Shown here: one piece after another, positions 1 to 8,359 of the stretch
Layout of the letters: the number at the start of each line of letters is the position of its first letter
Numbering within the stretch: the stretch's first letter is position 1
NCBI GenBank assembly: GCA_002431345.1
Contig: DJEN01000045.1
Span: forward strand, 1 to 20,105
Length of the DNA stretch: 20,105 nt
Direction: 5' to 3'
Source: Megasphaera sp. UBA5897
GTDB taxonomy: Bacteria > Bacillota > Negativicutes > Veillonellales > Megasphaeraceae
The notes under the pieces: generated by a model
What the model was told of the DNA's origin: nothing
Databases searched by the model: none
Seen by the model: the letters and a program-made list of their open reading frames with translations, nothing else
Program-made: the position numbers and the translations under genes

Positions 1-2
1 AC

Positions 3-866
3 TCAAGATAAGGCTTGAATGAATTTTTCTGCCAGCGAGGATACGTACCGGTTTTTCATCCAAATGGCGGCGATGCGGGTTGTTAGTTTGGGTTCGCGAA
101 TGTATTTGATATGCAGGTGAGAGTGGTCTCCCAGGGTAAAGGCAGAACAGGGCAGAATGGCGATACCCATGCCGGCATTGGCCCATAACAAGGTAGTGCG
201 GGCATCGTCACAGCGGCAGAACACTGCCGGCGTGATGTTATACACGGCACACGCTTCATGAATAAGCTGGTCGAAGCGGCGGTAAATAATCAAGGGTTGA
301 TTGATGAGATCTGGCAAGGTGACTTCTGTTTTATCGGGACACCAGTCCAGTTCGTCTGTTAATGCGAGAATCATGGGATCTTCCTGTAAAAATTTGCAGT
401 GCAGTGATTCTTGGTTAAAAGGGGTACGAACCAGTCCAACTTCAATGAGTCCTTTTTGTAGCAGTTCAATGATTTTAAACGTATTGCCTTCATAGATTTC
501 AAAGCGAATGCCGCGGTATTGCTGATGAAATTGGGACATAGCCGGCCGCAGAATGATGCTGCCTGAAGAAGAAACGGTACCGATCGTCAAGGTGCCGCGC
601 AGTCCTTCTTTGAAATCGGTGATTTCCCGCAGCGTAGAATCAGATAAGTTGACGATTTGCTGGGCACGGCGCAGCAGAATTTCTCCGGCATCTGTGAGCT
701 GTACTTGGCGCGGTCCTCTTTTAAACAACTGCACGCCCAGTTCTGCTTCCAGGTTTTTCATCTGCTGGCTCAGCGGCGGCTGTGCCATATGAAGCCGTCT
801 GGCAGCGGCCGTAATTTGCCCTTCTTCGGCGATAGTCAAAAAATATGTTAATTGGCGAATATCCAT
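3..866 (-). CDS. LysR-family transcriptional regulator
   Basis: This 287-residue protein has the standard LysR layout. An N-terminal winged helix-turn-helix spans about residues 3-60 (starts MDIRQLTYFLTIAEEG and contains AARRLHMAQPPLSQQ). A LysR substrate-binding domain covers about 90-287. The length is normal and both ends are inside the window. The start is supported by an AGGAAAGGA Shine-Dalgarno about 10 bases upstream. The gene is divergent from the paired chromate-type transporter genes, so it most likely controls them and itself from the shared 118-base intergenic region, as LysR regulators commonly do. The ligand cannot be read from the sequence. Family assignment is secure; the target is inferred from position only. 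Confidence 0.93.
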   Translation of the reverse strand: MDIRQLTYFLTIAEEGQITAAARRLHMAQPPLSQQMKNLEAELGVQLFKRGPRQVQLTDAGEILLRRAQQIVNLSDSTLREITDFKEGLRGTLTIGTVSSSGSIILRPAMSQFHQQYRGIRFEIYEGNTFKIIELLQKGLIEVGLVRTPFNQESLHCKFLQEDPMILALTDELDWCPDKTEVTLPDLINQPLIIYRRFDQLIHEACAVYNITPAVFCRCDDARTTLLWANAGMGIAILPCSAFTLGDHSHLHIKYIREPKLTTRIAAIWMKNRYVSSLAEKFIQALS

Positions 867-887
867 GATTAAAAATCCTTTCCTATA

Positions 888-907
888 GGTATTACGTATA
901 TCATACC
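888..907. promoter_or_regulatory. Candidate LysR operator (inverted repeat)
   Basis: GGTAT-N10-ATACC forms a dyad in the region between the divergent lysR and chrA genes. LysR proteins recognise interrupted dyads of the T-N11-A type, and this one fits. It lies about 20 bases upstream of the lysR start codon, a plausible autoregulatory site. Binding is inferred. Confidence 0.4.
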
Positions 908-921
908 AATTATCAAGATAT

Positions 922-950
922 TTTCAATATGTATTCCAACGTGATATAAT
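922..950 (+). promoter_or_regulatory. Candidate promoter of the chrA pair
   Basis: A perfect TATAAT (945-950) with a TG one base upstream (extended -10) lies 34 bases before the first chrA start. A weak -35 (TTTCAA, 922-927) sits 17 bases further up, as expected for a promoter that needs an activator such as the adjacent LysR protein. Confidence 0.5.
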
Positions 951-984
951 CAATTTAGAAAAAATTTGAGAAAGGAGAAGCACC

Positions 985-1563
985 ATGGAAACAAATATCA
1001 TGAATAAACCGCGGGATGCTCATTTTTTTTGGACTCTTTTTAAAACCACGTTTATTATCAGTGCATTTACCGTGGGAGGCGGTTTTGTCATTATTCCGCT
1101 GCTGAAAGGAAAATTTGTCGATGAATACCATTGGATTAATGACAAAGATGCCTTGGACATGGTAGCCATTGCCCAGTCCATGCCCGGTGTCGTAGCTGTC
1201 AACAGTGCCATTATTTTGGGATACCGTATGGCAGGCATCCTGGGGACGCTCGTAGCACTGGTTGCAACCGTGCTGCCGTGTTTGATTACGCTGTCGATTA
1301 TTTCATACTGCTATGACTTTTTTATTCAAAATGCGTATATCCGTATGGTACTGAAAGGGATGCAGTGCGGCGCGACGGCATTGATTGTCAATGTGGGCAT
1401 TGATTTATTGGTTAAGCAATGTAAAAAGAAACTGGTCCTGCCGCTGCTGATTATTGCGGCAACGTTTATCGGCAACATCTGGTTCCAGCTGAATATTATG
1501 GCATTGGTTATCGTAGACGGCATGATTGGGCTGTTGTTTATGCGTGCCGTAAAATACAATTAA
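985..1563 (+). CDS. Chromate transporter family protein, first half (ChrA-like)
   Basis: This 192-residue membrane protein carries the chromate transporter (CHR) domain signature FxxGGGFVIIPLLK near residues 26-39 and the AIAQSMPGVVAVN motif near 62-74, followed by several hydrophobic segments. It is half the length of a classic ChrA and is followed directly by a second half. This is the 'short-chain CHR' arrangement, in which two single-domain proteins are thought to pair in the inner membrane. An AAAGGAG Shine-Dalgarno lies 6 bases before the chosen ATG. The substrate may be chromate, sulfate or another anion; many CHR homologues in anaerobes have no proven chromate role. The divergent LysR gene is the likely regulator. 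Confidence 0.88.
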   Translation: METNIMNKPRDAHFFWTLFKTTFIISAFTVGGGFVIIPLLKGKFVDEYHWINDKDALDMVAIAQSMPGVVAVNSAIILGYRMAGILGTLVALVATVLPCLITLSIISYCYDFFIQNAYIRMVLKGMQCGATALIVNVGIDLLVKQCKKKLVLPLLIIAATFIGNIWFQLNIMALVIVDGMIGLLFMRAVKYN

Positions 1564-1575
1564 GGAGGCATAGTC

Positions 1576-2142
1576 ATGATTTATTGGCTGCTGTTTTGGG
1601 AATTTTGCAAAGTCGGCATCTTTTGTGTCGGCGGCGGCTATGCATCTATGCCGCTGATTCAGGCCAGTGTGGTCGATACGTATCATTGGCTGAGCATGAG
1701 CGAATTTATTGATGTGTTTACGATTTCACAGATGACGCCGGGGCCTATCGGCATCAATGCGGCTACGTTTGCCGGTACGAAGATTGCAGGCCTTGGCGGT
1801 GCAATTTGTGCGACTGTGGGATTTGTTACCCCTTCGCTGTTTTTGGGGATATTGCTGGCCCGTATTTTTTTGAAATATGGAGATATAGGCGCGATTCGCG
1901 GTATTTTGAATGGTCTGCGCCCGGCCGTCGTGGCCCTCATTTGCGCGGCAAGTATTAGTTTTATTTTGCTGGCCGTGTGGAATACGGAAGGAATTCCCCA
2001 CGATTTTACGCAGTTTAGTGCCGGCGGCCTGCTCGTCTTTTTCTTGGCATACGCCGCTGTTCGCAAAAAGATAGGCGTCATTCGCGTATTGGTTGGGTCC
2101 GGTGTACTGGGCCTTTTGTTAGGAGTTGCCGGTCTTATTTAG
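1576..2142 (+). CDS. Chromate transporter family protein, second half (ChrA-like)
   Basis: This 188-residue membrane protein is the partner CHR domain. It has a GGGYASMPLIQ motif near residues 16-26, a TISQMTPGPIGINAATFAG motif near 49-67, and about five to six hydrophobic helices. It starts 12 bases after the previous stop with an AAGGAGG Shine-Dalgarno, so the two are one operon and probably one heterodimeric transporter. Its stop codon overlaps the stop of the convergent helicase gene, and no terminator hairpin is visible at the junction. The substrate is uncertain for the same reasons as its partner. Confidence 0.88.
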   Translation: MIYWLLFWEFCKVGIFCVGGGYASMPLIQASVVDTYHWLSMSEFIDVFTISQMTPGPIGINAATFAGTKIAGLGGAICATVGFVTPSLFLGILLARIFLKYGDIGAIRGILNGLRPAVVALICAASISFILLAVWNTEGIPHDFTQFSAGGLLVFFLAYAAVRKKIGVIRVLVGSGVLGLLLGVAGLI

Positions 2143-4787
2143 GTGTCGCTGCTTTCTGTTTTATACTGCGCCGGAATGGCAGCTATAAACGGGCTTGGCT
2201 GGCAAAGATGCCGTCCTTCCTGGCGGTGCCAGCTCAGATACAGCCGTTTTTTGGCGCGCGTCATGGCGACATAAAACAGCCGTTTTTCTTCATCCAGTTC
2301 TTGTTGGGAAATGGCCCGTGACAGCGGGAAGGTGCCTTCTTGCAGACAAGCTAAAAATACATAGTCAAATTCCAGCCCCTTAGCCTGATGTACTGTAATA
2401 ATCGGGATACGGGGCTTTTGGGCGAGCAGCGTGTCCAGTTCGCTGTTGGAAAGGGACGTAAGCTGCAGAAATTCGGTCAGCGCGTCGCGGGCGTCCTGGT
2501 GCGGGCGGGTGTCCAGTTCTTGGGCAAGAAGGTATAATTTGCGGATATTTTCTATGCGGTCGATATGGCGTCCGGCAGCCAGCTGTTTTTCTTGCTGCGA
2601 TGTGTAATAGGCTTTGACGCCGCCTTGGAGCATTACGCTGGCAATCATGTCGCAGGGACGCTGTGTATACGTCAGCGCGCGCAGCTTTTGCAGCGTTTGG
2701 GCAATCGGGCCAAAAAGCGGCGCATACATAGCGATGCAGGCACGCCGCTGCGCTTCTTCCGGCACGAGATGCTGCTGCAGTGCATACCGCAGCAGTGCAG
2801 CTGTCGCCATAATATCATCAAAGGCATCGTGGCTGGGTTTATCTTCCAGGGAAAAATAGTCGCTGAGGAATCCCAGTTTGTGATTACGCACGTTGGGATA
2901 AAAACGGCGGAATATATCGAGTGTATCGTAATAGGCAACGTCACCGAGAGAACGCAGATGAAGACGGCACAGTTCGCTGTGCAGAATCTGCAGGTCATAC
3001 GTTACGTTGTGTCCGACGATGACGGCACTGCCGGCAAACTGCAGAAAGGCTGTCAACGCGTCCTGCGGCGGCAGGCCTTTTTGCTGCAGCAGCTCATCGC
3101 TGATATGATGTACATAATACGAATCACCGACGCTGCGCTCTGTACGGACATATGTCATAAACCGGTCTTTGACATATCCGCGGCAGTCCAAACGGATTGC
3201 CGCAATTTGGATGATTTCATCCTGCGTCGTATCGGTACCCGTGCTTTCCACATCAAACACGACGACATTTTCTTCAGACAGGGCTGTGATTAAATGCCCG
3301 AATGGGTCGCCGTATGCAGCTGTTTCCGGGTCAATAAAATCACATAAGCTGATGCCGAGTCTGCGGTACGAATCACTTTCAATGGCAGCCAGTGTGCGCG
3401 GCCCGATTCGTTTGGCAAATCGCTTCACAATCCGCTTGAGGCTAAGAGCGTCGTGTTTGTTGAGGAACAGGCGCAGAAAGGCAATGACATCTTTGCATTC
3501 CTGCCGTTTGAATAGCTGGAACTGGTCAATCATCGTAAAGGGAAGCTGTGCATCTATGGGCAGCCGTTCATTATGAGAGCGGACGCCGTTCCAGATTTCT
3601 TTATTATACCGGTTTGTCCGCGTCATAATGCAGGTTTTGGCTTGCGCCTCCTGCGGCAGTTTGGCAATTTCATAAAAAATCCAGCGGGCTTCGTCCATAA
3701 AATGAGCGGCTTCTTGGACTACGATGGGGTCACCATGTACAGGAGATGCGGCTGTACTGGGGAGCGGATACAGCTGGCGGACAGAAGGACCGAACAGTTG
3801 GGATACGCAGGCTGATGATGCTTCTAGCAGGAGCTGCGTAGAGCGGTAGTTTAGGGTAAACGTAATGCGGCGCGGTGAAAAATCGGCAGTAAACCGCCGT
3901 AAAATCAAATCCGGATAGGAGCCGCGCCATTCGTAAATCGTTTGGAAATAATCGCCGCACAATAAAATGACGCGGCCGGGAAACAGTTTGGACAATACAC
4001 GGTACTCGATTTCGCTCGTGTCCTGCATTTCATCAATAGCAATATAGCGGAAGCGGTCCTGCCAGCGGTGGCAGACAGCATCCTGGCATAACAGCCGGTA
4101 CGCCGAAGTAATCAAGTCGGCAAAATCGAGGGCATGATTGTCTTGGAGGGTTTGCTCATAATATTGAAAAAGATGCAGGCCGTTGGTGGCCAGCCATTGT
4201 TCCAGTTCTTTGTCCAGCGAGTGGTCATAGGTAGCGCAGAGAGAACGAACGGCGGCATCATCCTGCAGAAAAGCGGAAACGGCATGTTCGCAGGTCATAT
4301 CCGACGCGCCTGTATGATGAAGAAAGGGATATTTCTTGATGATTTCAATGAAATTCTGCAGCTTTTGCAGACGGCTGGCACCGGAAAGCGGCATATCGCG
4401 GCGAACGAGAATATCGCTGATTATTTGTTTGCAGTCTTCGTCGTCGTATACGATAGCATCACTGTATAGCGAAGAAGAGGCTTTTCCTTCTTCTTTGATA
4501 AGAGAATAACAAAAACTGTGAATGGTCTTGACGACGACGTCAAGGCCTTTTTCGTGTACCGCAGCAACGATTTTGTGTTTTAATTCTTTGCAGGCCCGAT
4601 TGGTAAAGGTCAGACACAGCAGCTGGGAAGCTTCGGCCTTCTGCGTGTCCAAAATAGCGGCGACGCGGCGCGCCAGTACCGTAGTTTTGCCCGTGCCGGC
4701 CGGCGCACTGAGCAGTATGGGATGTGTTAAATCGGTTACGACAGCCTGCTGCTGTGCGTTGAGTCCCTGCAGCAACATAGGGTTCAT
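2139..4787 (-). CDS. UvrD-family helicase with inserted DEDDh 3'-5' exonuclease domain
   Basis: This 882-residue superfamily 1A DNA helicase has Walker A APAGTGKT at 28-35, motif II IDEMQD at about 251-256, motif III GDYFQTIYEWRG at about 278-289, NYRS at 313-316, TVHQAKGLEFDYVFL at about 798-812 and VAMTRAKKRLYL at about 840-851. Between the two helicase halves, about residues 507-670 form a DnaQ-like exonuclease: FDVEST (D512, E514), GHNVTYD (D598) and HDAFDD (H653, D658) give a complete DEDDh set. The predicted role is ATP-driven unwinding coupled to 3'-5' trimming in DNA repair or replication. The start is supported by an AAAGGAG Shine-Dalgarno and a promoter upstream. It is a single gene flanked by unrelated operons. 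The physiological substrate is unknown. Confidence 0.9.
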   Translation of the reverse strand: MNPMLLQGLNAQQQAVVTDLTHPILLSAPAGTGKTTVLARRVAAILDTQKAEASQLLCLTFTNRACKELKHKIVAAVHEKGLDVVVKTIHSFCYSLIKEEGKASSSLYSDAIVYDDEDCKQIISDILVRRDMPLSGASRLQKLQNFIEIIKKYPFLHHTGASDMTCEHAVSAFLQDDAAVRSLCATYDHSLDKELEQWLATNGLHLFQYYEQTLQDNHALDFADLITSAYRLLCQDAVCHRWQDRFRYIAIDEMQDTSEIEYRVLSKLFPGRVILLCGDYFQTIYEWRGSYPDLILRRFTADFSPRRITFTLNYRSTQLLLEASSACVSQLFGPSVRQLYPLPSTAASPVHGDPIVVQEAAHFMDEARWIFYEIAKLPQEAQAKTCIMTRTNRYNKEIWNGVRSHNERLPIDAQLPFTMIDQFQLFKRQECKDVIAFLRLFLNKHDALSLKRIVKRFAKRIGPRTLAAIESDSYRRLGISLCDFIDPETAAYGDPFGHLITALSEENVVVFDVESTGTDTTQDEIIQIAAIRLDCRGYVKDRFMTYVRTERSVGDSYYVHHISDELLQQKGLPPQDALTAFLQFAGSAVIVGHNVTYDLQILHSELCRLHLRSLGDVAYYDTLDIFRRFYPNVRNHKLGFLSDYFSLEDKPSHDAFDDIMATAALLRYALQQHLVPEEAQRRACIAMYAPLFGPIAQTLQKLRALTYTQRPCDMIASVMLQGGVKAYYTSQQEKQLAAGRHIDRIENIRKLYLLAQELDTRPHQDARDALTEFLQLTSLSNSELDTLLAQKPRIPIITVHQAKGLEFDYVFLACLQEGTFPLSRAISQQELDEEKRLFYVAMTRAKKRLYLSWHRQEGRHLCQPSPFIAAIPAQYKTESSDT

Positions 4788-4816
4788 CGTGTCATCTCCT
4801 TTGACGTGTTTTCTTC

Positions 4817-4844
4817 ATCATACCATAAAATGGCGGCATGTAAA
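4817..4844 (-). promoter_or_regulatory. Candidate promoter of the helicase-exonuclease gene
   Basis: Read on the minus strand, TTTACA (4844-4839), a 16-base spacer and TATGAT (4822-4817) lie 30 bases upstream of the helicase start. A TG precedes the -10 by one base (extended -10). It reads away from the pilus operon. Confidence 0.55.
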
Positions 4845-4915
4845 AAACATGTAGATATAGTCAATTTGCGTCACAATCGGCTATACATGAGGAAAAGAAA
4901 GGATTTATGAGAGGA

Positions 4916-4956
4916 AGATTAAAATTAGATTAAAAAATAAAACGAGAAGATTAAAA
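4916..4956 (+). repeat. Three helically phased AGATTAAAA direct repeats
   Basis: The nonamer AGATTAAAA occurs exactly three times, at 4916-4924, 4927-4935 and 4948-4956. The spacings of 11 and 21 bases correspond to about one and two helical turns, so all copies face the same side of the DNA. The array ends 37 bases before the -10 of the pilus operon promoter. This suits an activator or oligomerising regulator; the protein is unknown. Confidence 0.5.
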
Positions 4957-4970
4957 CTAAATGAGAGTTT

Positions 4971-4999
4971 TTTAGCAGCCGTACATTCTATGCTATGAT
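4971..4999 (+). promoter_or_regulatory. Candidate promoter of the type IV pilus operon
   Basis: TATGAT at 4994-4999 with a TGC just upstream (extended -10) lies 30 bases before the first pilus gene. The -35 (TTTAGC, 4971-4976, 17-base spacer) is poor, which fits dependence on an activator at the upstream repeats. Confidence 0.5.
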
Positions 5000-5029
5000 G
5001 ATGCCAAGGAAGAAAGGAGGCGGAAGACG

Positions 5030-6190
5030 ATGCAGCAGGAGCAAAATACGATCTGGCTGCAGGGGACGGCACAGGAAATGGTTCAGGCCATGATACAGTA
5101 TGCTGTTTCCTCTAAAAGCAGTGACATACATATAGAACCGCTGGATGAAGGAGTGCGCATCCGCGTGCGGCGTGACGGTGTGCTGGCGACAGCGGCGGTC
5201 CTGGCCAAAGAAAAATTGGATACGCTGACAGCACGCATCAAAATTATGGCTAAACTGGATATTGCCAACAAGCGGCTGCCGCAGGACGGTCATTTTGTCT
5301 GGCAGGACGGTACGCGCCGCGTCGATATGCGGGTCAGCACGATGCCTACGATACGCGGCGAAAAAACAGTTATCCGGCTGCTGGATGCCGGAAATATTTC
5401 TCTGGATTTGGATGCGTTGGGCATGGAGCCGCCTGTAGTGGCTTTGCTGCGCCGCTTGACACACTGCAGCAAAGGATTGTTTATATACAGCGGCCCGACG
5501 GGCAGCGGCAAATCGACGACGATGTATGCGGCACTGCGGGAACTGCAGCGGGATGAAATCAGCATTGCGACGCTGGAAGATCCGGTGGAATATAAAATAA
5601 ACGGATTTTGCCAAAGCCAGATTCAATGCAAACAGGGATTGGTTTTTCAAAACGGCCTGCGGGCTTTGCTCAGACAGGACCCGGATGTATTGGTCATCGG
5701 GGAAATCCGCGATGCAGAAACGGCGAGAATTGCCGTACGGGCTGCACTGACCGGGCATGTTGTTTTCAGCACGATTCATGCTTCCAGAGCCGTTGACGTG
5801 CCGATACGGCTGATGGATATGGGGATTGAACCGTATCTGATTGCTGATGCCTTGTTGGGCATGTCTTCCCAGCGGCTGGCCAGACGGCTGTGTCCTTCGT
5901 GCAGCCGGGCAGCAGCGGAGCAGGCGGACGGGAACGTACGGCAGCATCAGGGATGTCCTTCTTGTTTTCAAAGCGGTTATGCCGGCCGTTTTAGTGTATG
6001 CGAAATCATTCCTGTGGGATTTCATGTCAAACAGGCTGTTCGTCATGGCTGTCAAGGAGAGGAGATGGAGCAGGCAGCCAGTGCAGACGGGGCGATTTTG
6101 ATGGAAGAAGTGATTGCCGCCGCGCTGCAAAACGGCATGACGGATACTGACGAAATTCATCGCATTTACGATATCGGTGCCTTGCGATGA
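5030..6190 (+). CDS. PilB/GspE-family type IV pilus assembly ATPase (short form)
   Basis: This 386-residue secretion ATPase is the likely motor for pilus extension. Walker A GPTGSGKS is at 155-162, the Asp box TLEDPVEY at 181-188, Walker B DVLVIGEIRD at 219-228 and the His box GHVVFSTIHA at about 242-251. A zinc-binding tetracysteine (C288, C291, C309, C312) marks the PilB/GspE branch, as PilT lacks it. The usual PilB is about 550 residues. Here the large N-terminal MshEN-type domain is absent and the protein starts directly at the N2 domain (SSDIHIEP at 30-37). The start has a strong AAAGGAGG Shine-Dalgarno, so the short form appears real. It is the first gene of the operon and overlaps the next gene by four bases (ATGA). 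Confidence 0.9.
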   Translation: MQQEQNTIWLQGTAQEMVQAMIQYAVSSKSSDIHIEPLDEGVRIRVRRDGVLATAAVLAKEKLDTLTARIKIMAKLDIANKRLPQDGHFVWQDGTRRVDMRVSTMPTIRGEKTVIRLLDAGNISLDLDALGMEPPVVALLRRLTHCSKGLFIYSGPTGSGKSTTMYAALRELQRDEISIATLEDPVEYKINGFCQSQIQCKQGLVFQNGLRALLRQDPDVLVIGEIRDAETARIAVRAALTGHVVFSTIHASRAVDVPIRLMDMGIEPYLIADALLGMSSQRLARRLCPSCSRAAAEQADGNVRQHQGCPSCFQSGYAGRFSVCEIIPVGFHVKQAVRHGCQGEEMEQAASADGAILMEEVIAAALQNGMTDTDEIHRIYDIGALR

Positions 6191-7146
6191 GCTGGCAGGC
6201 TGTTTTTGCAGCAGCTGTCAGCCGTCGTGCGTCGGACATTCATTTGCAGGAAGGACGCCGCCCTATGCTGCGCCAAGCCGGCGAACTGCAGGAATGGGGA
6301 CAGGATGTATTGGATGCGGTGATGATACGGCAATGGCTGCAGGAAACAGGCTGGCAGGAAACAAATGACCCTTCTTCTTCATTTGGCTTTTCGCATGAGC
6401 AAATTCGCTGCCGTTTGCAGGTGAGCCGTGAATTTGCTGGGATGCACGCTGTCATACGCTTGCTGTATCCGCTGGATACACTGCCTGCTGATGCGGATGA
6501 AACCCTGCTGCAGCGGTTGGCTGGACTTACATCGGGACTGGTGCTGCTCTGCGGCCCGACGGGCAGCGGCAAAACGACAGCATTATGGCGCATACTGCAG
6601 TATGTCAACTGTACGCGTGCCTGCCATATCATTACGCTGGAAGACCCGATTGAGTATGTCGTCTTGGGAGAAAAATCATTGATCAGCCAGCGGGAGCTGC
6701 AGGTGCATGTTGCTTCCTTTGCGTTGGGCATTAAAGAGGCGCTGCGGCAAGATCCGGATATTCTGCTTATCGGTGAAATGCGGGACAGAGATACGATGGA
6801 TGCGGCGATTACGGCGGCTGAAACAGGGCATCTTGTTTTTTCCACGCTGCATACGCCGACAGCTTCTCAGGCTGTGCGGCGGCTGGCAGGAGCCTATCAC
6901 GGCACGGAACAAGAAGAAATTCGCTGCCGCCTGGCGCTGGTTTTGCAGGGGATTTTGGCACAGCAGCAGTATTACCACGAAGGACAGATGCAGATTATAC
7001 GGGAAGTGCTGCTGCAGACACCGGCTGTCGCCCAGCTCATACGCTGCGGCAAAGAACATCAGCTGCCAACGGTGATGCAGACCGGCGCGGCGATGGGTAT
7101 GCGGACCATGGAACAGGCGTGGCAGCGTTACAGGGGGCAGACATGA
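6187..7146 (+). CDS. PilT-like type IV pilus ATPase
   Basis: This 319-residue secretion ATPase of the PilT branch is predicted to power pilus retraction at the inner membrane. It has SDIHLQEG at 16-23, Walker A GPTGSGKT at 123-130, LEDPIEY at 151-157, Walker B DILLIGEMRD at 191-200 and GHLVFSTLHT at 214-223, and it lacks the tetracysteine zinc site. It is slightly shorter than typical PilT (about 345 residues). The start codon overlaps the stop of the preceding ATPase gene (ATGA), and the same overlap links it to pilC, so translation is probably coupled. An alternative is a second assembly-type motor, but its residues fit PilT better. Confidence 0.87.
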   Translation: MSWQAVFAAAVSRRASDIHLQEGRRPMLRQAGELQEWGQDVLDAVMIRQWLQETGWQETNDPSSSFGFSHEQIRCRLQVSREFAGMHAVIRLLYPLDTLPADADETLLQRLAGLTSGLVLLCGPTGSGKTTALWRILQYVNCTRACHIITLEDPIEYVVLGEKSLISQRELQVHVASFALGIKEALRQDPDILLIGEMRDRDTMDAAITAAETGHLVFSTLHTPTASQAVRRLAGAYHGTEQEEIRCRLALVLQGILAQQQYYHEGQMQIIREVLLQTPAVAQLIRCGKEHQLPTVMQTGAAMGMRTMEQAWQRYRGQT

Positions 7147-8339
7147 AGCGATTTGTCGTTCAAATAAAAGATAAACAGGGACACTGCCGGACCTATGAAA
7201 TGAATGCACAGCAGGAAGAAACCGTACAGGAACTGGTCCAAAAGCGTTCATGGCAGCTTATCTCTGTCCGAGAGAAAAAACAACTGCATGTACCTTTTTC
7301 TTCCCAAGTATCGTATACGACGCTGGCTTTCTTTTTTCGACAGCTGGGTACGATGATTCATGCAGGGATTCCCTTTGTAGAGGCTTGGCGGCTTCTCCAG
7401 CAGGATATACGGCCGCAAAAAAAGAGACTGCGCATGGAACGGGCCGCCCTTGCTATGGAACGAGGGGCGTCACCGGCTTTGGCTATGGAACAGACCAGCT
7501 TGTTTCCCCTGCTTGCCTGTCAAATGGTGCGGGCCGGTGAACAGGGAGGACAGCTGGAAGAAATTCTCCTGCTGTTAAGCGAATATTACGAATATGCGCA
7601 AAAGCAGCGGCAGCTGCTGCGCAGCTCGTTGGCGTATCCTCTCTTTCTCGTCTTTTGCACTGTCAGCTTATGCATAGGTGCCGTATGGTTTATCCTGCCT
7701 GTTTTTGAAACCATGTTTGTGCAGATGGCCCTGCCTCTGCCGTATCCTACGCAATGGCTGCTAAAAGCTGCCGGCGCAGTGCGGTCATATAGTTGGGGGC
7801 TGGTTGTACTGGCTGTATTGGCAGTGCTGGGGATTCCGGTGCTGCGTACTCATTCCGACTGGGCCCTGGCAATAGAAGAAACACTCTTGCAGATTTCCTG
7901 GATTCGTTCCTGGTGCCTGATGCTGTGCTGGCAGCGGTGCGGCCGGGTGTTGGCTATTCAGCTGGGAAGCGGTATTCCGCTGCTGCAGGCTCTGCAGGAT
8001 ACAGGCAAGATGATGCCGTCTTTGTGGTTTCGGCAATGCATGAAAAAGACTCAGTATCGGCTGGAAAATGGAACTGCTCTTAGTTTGGCTGTCCGTCAGG
8101 GTGGATTTGGGACGCCGTATGTAGAAACGATGCTGCAAGTAGGCGAAATGACAGGCCGATATGAAGAAAGCCTGCAGTCCATTGCTGTCTATTACCGGTG
8201 GCGGCTGGAACGCAGTGCCGCGATGATTCAGCAGTGTATCGGCCCGGCAGTGCTTTTGCTGGCCGGGTTATGTATTGGCACGTTAGTGATTTGTTTATTA
8301 CTGCCGTTGTTTGATATGGCTTCGAATATTGCAGTGTAA
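7143..8339 (+). CDS. PilC/GspF-type inner-membrane platform protein
   Basis: This protein of about 398 residues has the duplicated T2SSF domain. The first copy spans about 65-185 (LAFFFRQLGTMIHAGIPFVEAW) and the second about 265-390 (RCGRVLAIQLGSGIPLLQAL, VGEMTGRYEESL). Hydrophobic helices lie near 165-190, 215-240 and 365-390. Such proteins sit in the inner membrane and transmit ATPase motion to pilin. I chose the ATG at 7143, which overlaps the pilT stop (ATGA) and follows a GGGGG-containing ribosome site; an in-frame upstream ATG at 7119 lies inside pilT and has less support. The stop is 20 bases before the pilin start. Confidence 0.9.
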   Translation: MKRFVVQIKDKQGHCRTYEMNAQQEETVQELVQKRSWQLISVREKKQLHVPFSSQVSYTTLAFFFRQLGTMIHAGIPFVEAWRLLQQDIRPQKKRLRMERAALAMERGASPALAMEQTSLFPLLACQMVRAGEQGGQLEEILLLLSEYYEYAQKQRQLLRSSLAYPLFLVFCTVSLCIGAVWFILPVFETMFVQMALPLPYPTQWLLKAAGAVRSYSWGLVVLAVLAVLGIPVLRTHSDWALAIEETLLQISWIRSWCLMLCWQRCGRVLAIQLGSGIPLLQALQDTGKMMPSLWFRQCMKKTQYRLENGTALSLAVRQGGFGTPYVETMLQVGEMTGRYEESLQSIAVYYRWRLERSAAMIQQCIGPAVLLLAGLCIGTLVICLLLPLFDMASNIAV

Positions 8340-8359
8340 AACAGAAAGGAGCAAGTACT

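Noticed and set aside
4788..5029. A hidden gene in the 242-base gap before the pilus operon
   Set aside because: The gap holds two divergent promoters and the AGATTAAAA array; no frame with a ribosome site was seen.
4988..6160. A 390-codon open frame on the minus strand opposite the pilus ATPase gene
   Set aside because: The plus-strand frame has complete ATPase motifs and a ribosome site; the minus frame has low-complexity His/Arg/Gln-rich sequence with no domain and is a shadow.
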